A stretch of 64,000 nt of DNA from NCBI GenBank assembly GCA_030817875.1, contig JAUSZU010000001.1:5580001-5644000 (forward strand), written 5' to 3'. The position numbers and the translations under genes were made by a program. Under the pieces are notes generated by a model, which saw nothing but the letters and a program-made list of their open reading frames with translations, did no database searches and was not told the DNA's origin. Source of the stretch: Flavobacterium sp. W4I14. GTDB lineage: Bacteria; Bacteroidota; Bacteroidia; Sphingobacteriales; Sphingobacteriaceae. How positions within the stretch are numbered: position 1 is the stretch's first letter; the number at the start of each line of letters is the position of its first letter. Positions 35,932-44,079 of this stretch are shown here, piece by piece.

Positions 35932-35985
35932 CCGTCAGATGTTACCATCTGACGGTTATATACATCTCAAATGGTAACATCTGAC
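35932..35985. repeat. CCGTCAGATG hairpin with half copies
   Basis: CCGTCAGATG-TTAC-CATCTGACGG (35932-35955) is a perfect 10-bp stem with a 4-nt loop. A half copy, GGTAACATCTGAC, lies at 35973-35985. Homologues occur at 57468-57487 and 57532-57555. Confidence 0.75.
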
Positions 35986-36052
35986 ACCACTGGACCACTG
36001 GAATTTCAACCGTAGCGGAGAAATTTATGGGTGATTTACATACATTTTTTAT

Positions 36053-36090
36053 AGATTTCTCCATTTCGTTGCACTTCAGTCGAAATGACG
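36053..36090. repeat. CGTCATTTCGA-type repeat, copy 2 (reverse)
   Basis: AGATTTCTCCATTTCG...CGAAATGACG, the reverse complement arrangement of the copy at 22056, placed between the response regulator and the metallophosphoesterase. Confidence 0.6.
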
Positions 36091-36100
36091 AACTTATTTA

Positions 36101-37351
36101 CTAAGCTCTCTTCAAAGAAAAAATAGTTATCTCAGGTAAAATACCAACCCTGCCCGGATAACCTAAAAAGCCATAGCCCACATTAACGTAAAGCTGTTGT
36201 TTTTGCTCCTGGTACAAACCCGCCCATTCTTTGTAGATGTATTGCACCGGGCTCCATTGAACCTCTTTGAAACGAACGCCAAACTGCATTCCATGTGTAT
36301 GGCCACTGAACATCGCATCTATTTGCGGGTATTTCTTTAAAACCTCTCCACGCCAGTGCGAAGGATCGTGACTAAGCAAAAGTTTAACCGGTAAATCGTC
36401 TGTGTTTTGAACCGCAAGCTCCATTTTTCCATATTTAGGGAAGCGGCCCATTCCCCAGTTTTCGATACCTAAAATTCCGATTTCTTCTCCATCTACTTTT
36501 AATTTCCGGTTTTCATTCATGAGTAAATCGTATCCCATTACTTTATGCACATCAACCATATCTTTCAGGTTTTTCACCTTGGCGGGAGAAGATTCTTTGC
36601 CAAAAAAATAATCGCCATAATCGTGGTTTCCCAATGTTGAATATACACCTAGAGGTGCTTTTACTTTCGAAAATATATCCTGATAATCTCTTACCTCGTT
36701 GGTAAGGTTATTGACTAAATCGCCGGTAAAAAAAACGAAATCGGGTTTCTCGCCCAATAGCATTTCTACACCGCCCTTTACGGCTGTTTTGTTGTAAAAA
36801 CTTCCGGAGTGGATATCTGAAATCTGCCCCATGGTAATTCCGTCAAAAGCTTTGGGTAGGTTAGGGAGGATTAAATTTACCCGTCGCACCTGATAATCGT
36901 ATGCGCCAGAAATAATGCCCCAGCTTAATGAAGTTAAGGGTACTGCTGCTGCCACCAATCCAGCTTTAACCAGAAACTCAGAGCGTGAAATGGGTTCTGC
37001 CGTTGTATTTTGTGCTGTTGAAACTTCACTTTTTTTGTTCCTCCTGAAAATTTTAATGAATAACCTTCGTAAATCATCTAAAATCAAAAATGGGAGCATA
37101 GCCATTTTACATGCAACGGTTAAAAAGAAGGCAACCAGAATAATGGCTCTTAACGTAAGGAAAAGATTGAGGTAAATGCCGCAGAAAACGCCAAAAATCA
37201 AAAGCAGGCTATAACTCCAATAGGCAATAGCAAATACTCTTTTAGTATTCGGTTTCCATTTTTTAAAAACAGCAATAATGGCTTTGTAACAATAAATGTC
37301 AAAAGCAATGATGAATATGCAGGCAGCAATGATGAAAGGTAATCTTCCCAT
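36101..37351 (-). CDS. Membrane-anchored metallophosphoesterase
   Basis: 416 residues. The N-terminal ~90 residues form three to four membrane helices. After a basic stretch (91-107) comes a hydrophobic helix preceded by SRSEFLVKAGLVAAAVPL at about 122-139, which looks like a degenerate twin-arginine signal. The calcineurin-like phosphoesterase domain (about 165-415) has all metal motifs: GQISDIHSG, FTGDLVNN, GNHDYGDY, LSHDPSHW and FSGHTHGMQ. It is likely a phosphodiesterase on the periplasmic side; the family has UDP-diacylglucosamine-like and nucleotide members, so the substrate is unknown. Confidence 0.88.
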   Translation of the reverse strand: MGRLPFIIAACIFIIAFDIYCYKAIIAVFKKWKPNTKRVFAIAYWSYSLLLIFGVFCGIYLNLFLTLRAIILVAFFLTVACKMAMLPFLILDDLRRLFIKIFRRNKKSEVSTAQNTTAEPISRSEFLVKAGLVAAAVPLTSLSWGIISGAYDYQVRRVNLILPNLPKAFDGITMGQISDIHSGSFYNKTAVKGGVEMLLGEKPDFVFFTGDLVNNLTNEVRDYQDIFSKVKAPLGVYSTLGNHDYGDYFFGKESSPAKVKNLKDMVDVHKVMGYDLLMNENRKLKVDGEEIGILGIENWGMGRFPKYGKMELAVQNTDDLPVKLLLSHDPSHWRGEVLKKYPQIDAMFSGHTHGMQFGVRFKEVQWSPVQYIYKEWAGLYQEQKQQLYVNVGYGFLGYPGRVGILPEITIFSLKRA

Positions 37352-37408
37352 GTATCGGGTTTATGTGTATTAAGTAAATAATCAGGCTAATTCTTTGAAT
37401 GCCTAAAT

Positions 37409-38155
37409 TTAGGTATTTGAGGTAAATAAATTATCTAAAATTCGCTTAGGACTATCTAAAAAGGATTTGTAAACTCTATAAACCTCCGATTCTTCATACT
37501 TTATCCTGGTTGTTTTACCATCAGCCATTTCATAAATATAGGCATTGGGATAAGCTAATAATATCGGCGAATGTGTTGTGATAATAAATTGAGCATTTTT
37601 ATCGACAAGATTATTGATTTTTGACAACATCGCAATTTGTTTTGTTGCCGAAAGTGCCGATTCAGGCTCATCGAGGATATAAACACCATTTCCGCTAAAT
37701 CGATTCATAAATAGTGCCCAAAACGATTGTCCGTGAGATTGTTCATGTAAAGATAGCCCGCCATAAGAATCTATAATTTTTGGTCCGCCGGGCTCCTCAT
37801 CTAGCTTATCAATCTCGCTGGCAACATTGTAAAAACTCTCACCTCTAAGAAAATAACCATCTCTTGGCTTTCTAAAACTTTTCGATATTGTTAAAAAATT
37901 ATGAAGGTCAGAATGTGTTTCTGCACTTCTAAAGTTGAAGTTTTTACTACCGCCCTCCGCATTAAAGCCAAGATAAATTGCGATTGCTTCAATTAATGTA
38001 GACTTACCAACGCCGTTCTCGCCTGTGAAAAATGTAACGTTTGGATGAAAAGCTAATTCTTCAAAAGATTTTATACATGGAATGTTAAACGGATATCCAT
38101 CAGGAACATTGTCTTGATTTAATCTCATCGATAAAAGATATCCGTTAAACTCCAT
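37409..38155 (-). CDS. Small AAA/RecF-like ATPase (COG3910 type)
   Basis: An ABC/SMC-class ATPase of 248 residues without a coiled-coil insert. Walker A is FFTGENGVGKST (42-53), the signature-like segment LHEQSHGQSF (137-145), Walker B YILDEPESAL (159-168) and the H-loop TTHSPILL. This set is typical of the predicted ATPases in COG3910. Function unknown; related standalone ATPases include overcoming-lysogenisation-type nucleases' ATPase domain, but no nuclease domain is present here. It lies 8 bp after the MoxR-like gene on the same strand, so it may be part of that operon. Confidence 0.85.
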   Translation of the reverse strand: MEFNGYLLSMRLNQDNVPDGYPFNIPCIKSFEELAFHPNVTFFTGENGVGKSTLIEAIAIYLGFNAEGGSKNFNFRSAETHSDLHNFLTISKSFRKPRDGYFLRGESFYNVASEIDKLDEEPGGPKIIDSYGGLSLHEQSHGQSFWALFMNRFSGNGVYILDEPESALSATKQIAMLSKINNLVDKNAQFIITTHSPILLAYPNAYIYEMADGKTTRIKYEESEVYRVYKSFLDSPKRILDNLFTSNT

Positions 38156-38163
38156 TAATAATT

Positions 38164-39651
38164 TTATCTGAAATCGTCCTCATCTTCTTCTTCGTCAAAT
38201 TCGGCGTTAAATAAACTGCCAAACATATCAGCGAAACCAAAGCCGCCATTTAAGTAATTTTTGCTCAATTGCGAATATTCAGCTAAACCATGCAATACGA
38301 ACTCCATTAACAATAAAGTTTGATTTTCGCTTAATTTAGGATGAAACTTCTTTACCAGATCATATAAACTTGGTACCAGCATCAGCGCTTTTTTATACTG
38401 TGCATTTGTTAAAGTATCAGTAACATCTACATTGTTGCCTTCCGTAAACCATTCAGTTATTTCAGTATAAGGATTGGCCGTTTTGCTTTTCTTTGCCTTT
38501 TCTGGATCTGGAAAGTAACGTGCAAACAATGTTTTAACTGCTTTGCCGATTAAGGTTGTAGCTACATGCGCTGGTCCTTCCAGCTCGCCTTCGTAAACCA
38601 GTTCTATTTTACCGGTTATTGCCGGGATAATTCCTGCAAGGTCGGATAAACGTACGAAAGTATTTTTCTCGCCTGCAATCAGCATTCTTCTTTCAGCAGT
38701 GCTGATTAAATTTTCATAAGCAGAAATGGTTAACCTGGCAGAAACGCCTGATTTTTGATCGATATATTCACTTTTACGAGCTTCAAAAGCAATCTGCTCG
38801 ATCAAGTCCTTTACCAATCCATCGGCTTCAATATTGGCTTTTTGATCGGTGGTTAATTTTGCCTCCTGGAAAGTAATTTTGCGCGAAATTTCGATGGTTT
38901 TAGGGTAGTGCGTCAAAATCTGACTTTCAATCCTATCTTTCAAAGGTGTAACAATGCTTCCACGGTTGGTGTAATCTTCAGGGTTTGCGGTAAATACAAA
39001 CTGAATATCCAGGGGTAAACGCAGTTTAAAACCACGGATCTGGATATCTTTCTCCTGCAGCATGTTAAATAATGCCACCTGGATACGTGCCTGTAAATCG
39101 GGAAGCTCATTAATCACGAATATGCTGCGGTGTGCACGCGGAATTAAACCAAAGTGGATTACACGTTCATCATTATAGGTTAATTTCAATGTTGCGGCTT
39201 TAATGGGGTCAACATCGCCAATTAAATCGGCAACGGTAACATCTGGTGTAGCCAGTTTTTCGGTATATCTTTCGCTACGGTGCAACCAGGCAATTTCGGT
39301 ATCGTCGCCTTTTATGGCAATTTCATTTTTAGCATACCATGAAATCGGGTTCAACGGATCATCAAAAATTTCACTTCCGGCCACGTATGGTACATATTCA
39401 TCCAATAGGTTCACCATTAAACGGGCAATCCGTGTTTTAGCCTGCCCACGCAAGCCTAAAAGTAAAATATTGTGGCGCGATAAAATGGCTGTTTGTAATT
39501 CAGGAATCACCGTTTCATCGTAGCCGATAATGCCCTCAAATTCGGTTTTTTTATCGCGGAGAACTTTAATCAGATTTTCTCTAAGCTCTTCCTTTACAGA
39601 TCTCGATTTATATCCTGTGTTTTTTAATTCGCCTAATGTGGTGTTTTGCAT
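38164..39651 (-). CDS. MoxR-like/magnesium-chelatase-type AAA+ ATPase
   Basis: An AAA+ ATPase of 495 residues from the family related to magnesium chelatase BchI. A Walker-A-like loop is LLGLRGQAKTR (65-74, Lys72), followed by DPLNPISWYAKN and TPDVTVADLIGDVDPIKA, Walker-B-like FVINELPDLQARIQVAL, sensor FTANPEDYTNRGS and a C-terminal lid/helical extension. The end is very acidic (EFDEEEDEDDF). Such ATPases pair with VWA proteins to remodel targets; the VWA gene is next upstream (159 bp). Confidence 0.9.
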   Translation of the reverse strand: MQNTTLGELKNTGYKSRSVKEELRENLIKVLRDKKTEFEGIIGYDETVIPELQTAILSRHNILLLGLRGQAKTRIARLMVNLLDEYVPYVAGSEIFDDPLNPISWYAKNEIAIKGDDTEIAWLHRSERYTEKLATPDVTVADLIGDVDPIKAATLKLTYNDERVIHFGLIPRAHRSIFVINELPDLQARIQVALFNMLQEKDIQIRGFKLRLPLDIQFVFTANPEDYTNRGSIVTPLKDRIESQILTHYPKTIEISRKITFQEAKLTTDQKANIEADGLVKDLIEQIAFEARKSEYIDQKSGVSARLTISAYENLISTAERRMLIAGEKNTFVRLSDLAGIIPAITGKIELVYEGELEGPAHVATTLIGKAVKTLFARYFPDPEKAKKSKTANPYTEITEWFTEGNNVDVTDTLTNAQYKKALMLVPSLYDLVKKFHPKLSENQTLLLMEFVLHGLAEYSQLSKNYLNGGFGFADMFGSLFNAEFDEEEDEDDFR

Positions 39652-39661
39652 CTTTTAAAAT

Positions 39662-39693
39662 GGGTTTAAGGTTTATGGTTTAGGGTTTAAGGT
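39662..39693. repeat. Degenerate GGTTTAA heptamer array
   Basis: About 4.5 tandem copies of a 7-bp unit: GGTTTAA, GGTTTAT, GGTTTAG, GGTTTAA, GGTT. An inverted version (TTACCTTAAACC and relatives) follows at about 39778-39812, so the VWA-to-MoxR transcript could fold. Confidence 0.6.
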
Positions 39694-39810
39694 TGCAGCA
39701 CGCAACATCAATCGCTAAATCTTCCCTTGTTTAAATGTTTCTAAGCCTCGTTAAATAGGTCTTTTCGGCTTTAGGTTTTACCTTAAACCTTCCGCCTTTT
39801 ACCCTCTACC

Positions 39811-40908
39811 TTATTTAACTGTCTTACGTCTGTTTTTAATATAATCTTCAAAAATGTATTCGCCCAAACCGTTTAACGAGCTATAAAAAGCCCTGCCGCC
39901 ATTAATTTCGGTAAACTGGCGCACAAACTGTTGCAGGTAAGGGTCTTTGGCAATCATAAATGTAGTAATCGGAATTTTTAGGCGCTTACATTGGGCAGCC
40001 ATGTTTAAGGTTTTATTAATTACCTTCCTATCCAGACCCATACTGTTTTTATAGTACTTGCCATTTTCTTTTAAGCAGGTTGGTTTTCCGTCGGTAATCA
40101 TGAAAATCTGCTTATTATGTGTTTTTCTTCGACGGAGTAAATCAGCAGCTAATTCTAAGCCCGCATAGGTATTGGTATGATAAGGGCCAACCTGTAAATA
40201 AGGCAGGTCTTTCACGCTAATTGGCCAGGCATCATTTCCGAAAACCACAATATCTAAAGTATCTTTAGGGTATTTCGTTTTAATCAGCTCGGCCAAAGCC
40301 ATCGCAACTTTTTTTGCAGGGGTAATTCTATCCTCGCCGTATAAAATCATCGAGTGCGAAATATCGATCATTAATACGGTAGATGTTAAGGTTTTAAAAT
40401 CCTTTTCCTCTACTTCCAGATCGCGATCGGTTAAGGTGAAATCGCCAATACCGTGGTTAATCTGCGCATTGTGGATAGAAGCAGTCATATCAATCTGATC
40501 CAAACTATCCCCAAAACTATATTCTCGTCTATCGGCATTTTTTTCTTCACCAATTCCTGATTGGTTACTGTTGTGGTTTCCCCGCCCTGACTTTTTTAGT
40601 TTCCCAAAAATTTCATCAAGGGCCGATTTGCGGATGGTCTGCTCGGTTTTGGCCGTTATTTTAAATTCCCCAGATTGATTGTCTTCCGTAAGATAACCTT
40701 TGTCTTTCAGGTCGTCAATAAAATTACCAATGCCATAATCATTATTGGTTAGTTTATATTGTTTGTCGAGTTCATTCAGCCAGCTTAAAGCCTCTGCTGC
40801 ATCTCCAGCAGTATAATTTAGCAGTTCGCTAAATAATTTCAGCAACTCATCGAACCCACCCTGTGGCGTATCGCCCGGCTTATAATCAGAAAAACGAAAA
40901 CCTCTCAT
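39811..40908 (-). CDS. VWA domain-containing protein
   Basis: 365 residues: a helical N-terminal region (1-160) and a von Willebrand A domain (about 172-355). The metal-ion-dependent adhesion site is VLMIDISHSM (Asp182, Ser184, Ser186) with a downstream threonine (PYHTNTYAG) and TDGKPTCL, so the site is complete. No signal peptide, so cytosolic. It resembles the VWA partner of MoxR-type AAA+ ATPases (magnesium chelatase BchD-like), and the ATPase is encoded directly downstream. Confidence 0.9.
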   Translation of the reverse strand: MRGFRFSDYKPGDTPQGGFDELLKLFSELLNYTAGDAAEALSWLNELDKQYKLTNNDYGIGNFIDDLKDKGYLTEDNQSGEFKITAKTEQTIRKSALDEIFGKLKKSGRGNHNSNQSGIGEEKNADRREYSFGDSLDQIDMTASIHNAQINHGIGDFTLTDRDLEVEEKDFKTLTSTVLMIDISHSMILYGEDRITPAKKVAMALAELIKTKYPKDTLDIVVFGNDAWPISVKDLPYLQVGPYHTNTYAGLELAADLLRRRKTHNKQIFMITDGKPTCLKENGKYYKNSMGLDRKVINKTLNMAAQCKRLKIPITTFMIAKDPYLQQFVRQFTEINGGRAFYSSLNGLGEYIFEDYIKNRRKTVK

Positions 40909-41241
40909 GTGCTTGTATTAACGATTTATCGAAGATAAAAGTTTCGCTTTGCATTAATTTAAGCGCGGTGTCATATTTGGAACAAAGCAGAAAGGTAAAA
41001 GCTGAAAGACCAAAGCAGATTGAATTGCAAGTTGCCAACTGAAAACTGTCAAACTGATTTGGGCGTTCCCCAATCCCGTGAAAAACGGGAAAGGGGCGGG
41101 CTTTTCAGGGCTACGCTTCGCTTCGGTACCAATGAAATATTGGTACTGAACCCTTACAATCCCTAACGCAAAACCCACCGTTTCAGATCAGATCTAAAAT
41201 TCCGTGTTAATCCGTGTCTCCGTGGCAACAAAGCAGAATGC
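40909..41241. other. Intergenic repeat-rich DNA between pfkB and the VWA gene
   Basis: No credible gene. It holds AGCTGAAAGACCAAAGCAG (41000-41018, inverted copy at 17026), the GGGCGT closed element (41061-41169) and a half copy of the TCCGTGGC repeat (41200-41226). Confidence 0.7.
41061..41169. repeat. GGGCGT closed structured element, copy 1
   Basis: GCGTT (41063-41067) pairs with AACGC (41165-41169). Inside are CCCC/GGGG, CCCGT/ACGGG (41075-41089), and GGTACCAAT/ATTGGTAC. The order GGGCGTT-CCCC ... GGGGCGGGCT ... TTACAATCCCTAACGC is shared with 59529-59639, which has nearly the same length. Confidence 0.75.
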
Positions 41242-42123
41242 TTAACCCAATGCCATATGGTAAATCTTTTTATTGTACTCTGGATTTGCGCCAGGTTGAG
41301 AGGCTACAAATGCCCCAACTTTGCAGGCGTTATCTAATGTGGTCTCCATAGGGTAGCCTTGTAGATAACAGGCAATAAATGTGGCTAAAAAGGCATCGCC
41401 TGCACCAACTGTATCAACCACTTGTACTTTGTAACCAGCATGTTTAAACAACTTGCCATCTTTTAACACACAGGCGCCTTTATCACCAAGTGTGAGACAG
41501 ATGATTTCGATATTAAACTGACTGGAAAGTTGCTTTAAAAGTTGCTCATCGGTATTGCCAGTTAAAGCAAACGCTTCTTTCACCCATAAAATTTCATCTT
41601 CATTTATTTTTAGGATATCCGCTTTTGCCAAAAGCGCTTCAATTAATTCTTTTGTATAAAAAGGAGCGCGTAGGTTTATGTCAAAGATTTTAGTCTTTGC
41701 ATTTTCTAAAAGCGTAAGGATAGTGTTTTTAGATTCTTCCGCTCTACAGGTTAAGCTGCAATATACTAAGGCATCGGCTTGTTTTACGGCAGCTATGTTT
41801 TCCTCTGTGATTTTGATGTCATCCCATGCTACAGGTTGTTTAATTGTATAAGTGGCCTGATGGTTTTCATCCAACTGCACCACAACCGTACTGGTTGGTA
41901 ATTCGGCGTTTACTTGAATCAGATCATTTGCAAAATGATTGCTGGCTAGAAAATCGAATAGCTCTTTTCCATTTTCATCATCACCAATTGCGCTAATAAA
42001 ACTGCTATCTATACTTTGTTTGTGTAAATTAAGCGCAACGTTCATGCTCGAGCCGCCAGCTTTTTTACCCTCTGGAAAAACATCCCAGAGTATTTCGCCA
42101 ATTGTGATTACTTTATTTTGCAT
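41242..42123 (-). CDS. PfkB-family carbohydrate kinase
   Basis: A ribokinase-fold sugar kinase of 293 residues. N-terminal GEILWDVFPEGKKAGGSSMNVALNL is the PfkB signature 1 region, and VDTVGAGDAFLATFIACYL (anion hole GAGD, catalytic Asp) is signature 2 near residue 245. The first motif is typical of fructokinases, but substrate is not decided by sequence. Start ATG 42123. It is transcribed divergently from the small exported protein at 42217, with 93 bp between. Confidence 0.92.
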   Translation of the reverse strand: MQNKVITIGEILWDVFPEGKKAGGSSMNVALNLHKQSIDSSFISAIGDDENGKELFDFLASNHFANDLIQVNAELPTSTVVVQLDENHQATYTIKQPVAWDDIKITEENIAAVKQADALVYCSLTCRAEESKNTILTLLENAKTKIFDINLRAPFYTKELIEALLAKADILKINEDEILWVKEAFALTGNTDEQLLKQLSSQFNIEIICLTLGDKGACVLKDGKLFKHAGYKVQVVDTVGAGDAFLATFIACYLQGYPMETTLDNACKVGAFVASQPGANPEYNKKIYHMALG

Positions 42124-42216
42124 AGGAGATTTATAGATATGTAAATAAAGAATTTTTACGCATGGAACAAAATAATTTGTTTCATATCTTTAATTTTTAC
42201 CTCAACTTAAATAACC

Positions 42217-42642
42217 ATGAAAAGAATACTTGTAATTGCATTGTTTTTAGTTTCCTTTAGCGCTTTTGCTCAAAATGCGAAGGATAAACAGGCCATACTT
42301 AATTTACTCGAAAAGCAACGTTCAGATTGGAACAAAGGTGATGTTGAAGCCTTTATGCAGGGTTATGAAAAATCGGATAGTTTACTTTTTGTAGGTAAAA
42401 GCGGACCAACTTATGGCTGGCAGAAAACATTGGATAATTATAAAAAAGGCTATCCGGATAAATCGGCAATGGGTTTTTTAGTGTTTGGAATTAAAAAGGT
42501 CGATTTTTTAAAGCCCGATTTGGCTTTTGTACTGGGCAGCTGGAATGTTAAACGCGAAAAGGATGAACTTAAAGGATATTTTACCCTGTTAATTAAAAAA
42601 ATTAAGGGCGAATGGAAAGTAGTTGCTGATCATAGTTCATAA
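42217..42642 (+). CDS. Exported NTF2-like (DUF4440) protein
   Basis: 141 residues with a signal peptide (3-18, AFAQ cleavage near 19). The mature part has QAILNLLEKQRSDWNKGDVEAFM, GYEKSDSLLFVG, GWQKTLDNYKKGYPDK and GYFTLLIKKIKGEWKVVADHSS, the SnoaL/DUF4440 pattern of a cone-shaped ligand-binding or hydrolase domain. Ligand or reaction unknown. It is followed 19 bp later by a lipoprotein gene on the same strand. Confidence 0.88.
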   Translation: MKRILVIALFLVSFSAFAQNAKDKQAILNLLEKQRSDWNKGDVEAFMQGYEKSDSLLFVGKSGPTYGWQKTLDNYKKGYPDKSAMGFLVFGIKKVDFLKPDLAFVLGSWNVKREKDELKGYFTLLIKKIKGEWKVVADHSS

Positions 42643-42661
42643 GCAGTAATTTGCATCAAAC

Positions 42662-43204
42662 GTGAAAAATATATTTATAATAATTTTTTCTTTATTGCTA
42701 TTCGCTTCTTGCAATTACGCTTCAAACCCTAATGACCAACCCATCGCTTATCAAAAAAATGGATTGAGTTTCCTGTTGCCCAATAAATATTGGAAGGTTA
42801 AAAAAGACAGAACGGTTGAAGGAGCGCAAGGGACCCGTATAATCTCTATAGAGAATGATGAGCCCTTAAGCAAGGATGCTTATTTGATTTTGACGCAAAT
42901 AAATGAAGACCTTAATCTAAACTCATTTCTTGAAACAACCATTCGTTCCTGCAGAAGTAGTTATCAGCAAAGAAAGATAACTTTTGGATTGCTCGATACC
43001 GCCCGTAATGTTAGAATAGGAAATAAAGAAGTGCTTGGGGTAGGTTTTGAAACTTCAGTCATTGCAACTAGAAATATTGGTAGCATCACTCTTTTTAAAC
43101 TAAAGGGTAAAACCTATTCTTTTATATTCAGTGGCGAAGCAACGGAAGCCAGACTTCATCAAAAACAACTCGATTCGATGATCAGCTCGTTTAAAGTAAT
43201 TTAA
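42662..43204 (+). CDS. Hypothetical lipoprotein (GTG start)
   Basis: 180 residues with lipoprotein signal FASC (Cys16 or 17) and start at GTG 42662; no ATG in frame upstream before the previous gene. Body contains QKNGLSFLLPNKYWKVKKD, TRIISIENDEPLSKDAYLIL and LGVGFETSVIATRNIGSI, a two-layer alpha/beta arrangement typical of the PsbP-like or LppC-like small lipoproteins, but I cannot place the family. Probably co-transcribed with the NTF2-like gene. Confidence 0.78.
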   Translation: MKNIFIIIFSLLLFASCNYASNPNDQPIAYQKNGLSFLLPNKYWKVKKDRTVEGAQGTRIISIENDEPLSKDAYLILTQINEDLNLNSFLETTIRSCRSSYQQRKITFGLLDTARNVRIGNKEVLGVGFETSVIATRNIGSITLFKLKGKTYSFIFSGEATEARLHQKQLDSMISSFKVI

Positions 43205-43275
43205 TGAGAGGTTATTAACAATAAGGGTTGAACAATTAATCTAAATTATCCCGTTTTAACGAGGATTGGCGAGAT

Positions 43276-43352
43276 CAGCATTTTTAATGCTGTGTAAATA
43301 AATTTAAGGACGATAAAATCGCCCCCTCTCATGCATCCCGATTGCAAATCGG
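43276..43352. repeat. Two short REP-like hairpins
   Basis: CAGCATT-TTT-AATGCTG (43276-43292) and CCGATT-GCA-AATCGG (43338-43352). The second shares the GATT-GCA-AATC core with the hairpins at 14512-14559. Confidence 0.65.
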
Positions 43353-43360
43353 ACGATTAT

Positions 43361-43975
43361 TTACTCCCCCAACTTAAAATCCTTATAATAATAATCCTTA
43401 TCAGCATCTGTTAACTGGCGGATTACCCTACATGGATTTCCTGCGGCAAAAACATGATCCGGAATATCCCTGGTTACAATACTACCTGATCCGATTACGA
43501 CATTCGACCCAATTTTTACCCCGGGATTAATTACTACATTTCCGCCGATCCAAACACTATTCCCGATGGTTACTTCCTGTGCCCATTCATATTCCTGATC
43601 GCGTAAATGTGCATGAATAGGATGGCCTGCGGTATAAATAGCCACATTTGGTGCAATAAAAACGCTATTACCAATGCGTACCTTGGCACAATCCAAAATA
43701 ACAAGGTTAAAATTTGCGTAAAAATTATCACCGATTTCGATGTTGTAGCCATAATCGCATCTAAATGGAGGTTCCACATAAAACATCCGTTCTGTTTTTC
43801 CGAATAACCTTTTTAATAACTCTTTTCTTTGCTTGATAAATTTCGGTGCGAGGTTATTAAACTCGAAAACAATTTCACGTGCTTTTAATCTTTCTTTTGA
43901 TAGTTCTTCGCCGCCAGCCTGATAAGCTTTGCCGGCCAGCATTTTTTCTTTTTCACTAAGGATATTGTTTTCCAT
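43361..43975 (-). CDS. Sugar O-acetyltransferase (maltose/galactoside type)
   Basis: A left-handed beta-helix acyltransferase of 204 residues that transfers acetyl from acetyl-CoA to a sugar hydroxyl. An N-terminal helical Mac domain (MLAGKAYQAGGEELSKER) precedes hexapeptide repeats with IGDNFYANFNLVILDCAKV, FIAPNVAIYTAGHPIHA (active-site His in TAGHP), VTIGNSVWIGGNVVINPG and IGSNVVIGSGSIVTRDIPD. This matches LacA/Maa-like enzymes; substrate unknown. Confidence 0.92.
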   Translation of the reverse strand: MENNILSEKEKMLAGKAYQAGGEELSKERLKAREIVFEFNNLAPKFIKQRKELLKRLFGKTERMFYVEPPFRCDYGYNIEIGDNFYANFNLVILDCAKVRIGNSVFIAPNVAIYTAGHPIHAHLRDQEYEWAQEVTIGNSVWIGGNVVINPGVKIGSNVVIGSGSIVTRDIPDHVFAAGNPCRVIRQLTDADKDYYYKDFKLGE

Positions 43976-44020
43976 CTTAGGTATCTAATTTTTTAATTCC
44001 CGGTGTTTAAGCGCAATAAT

Positions 44021-44056
44021 AACAAAAAACGGGGCTATCATAACCGATGCCCCGTT
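44021..44056 (-). terminator. Terminator after the JmjC-DUF3050-JmjC genes
   Basis: AACGGGGC (44028-44035) pairs with GCCCCGTT (44049-44056), and the minus strand continues into a T run. It lies 24 nt past the stop of the 44080 gene. Confidence 0.88.
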
Positions 44057-44079
44057 GTATTTTAATTTTCAATACTTTT

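Noticed and set aside
39662..39693. Telomere-like array
   Set aside because: The unit is degenerate, only about 32 bp long and internal in a chromosome; it is better described as a short tandem repeat.
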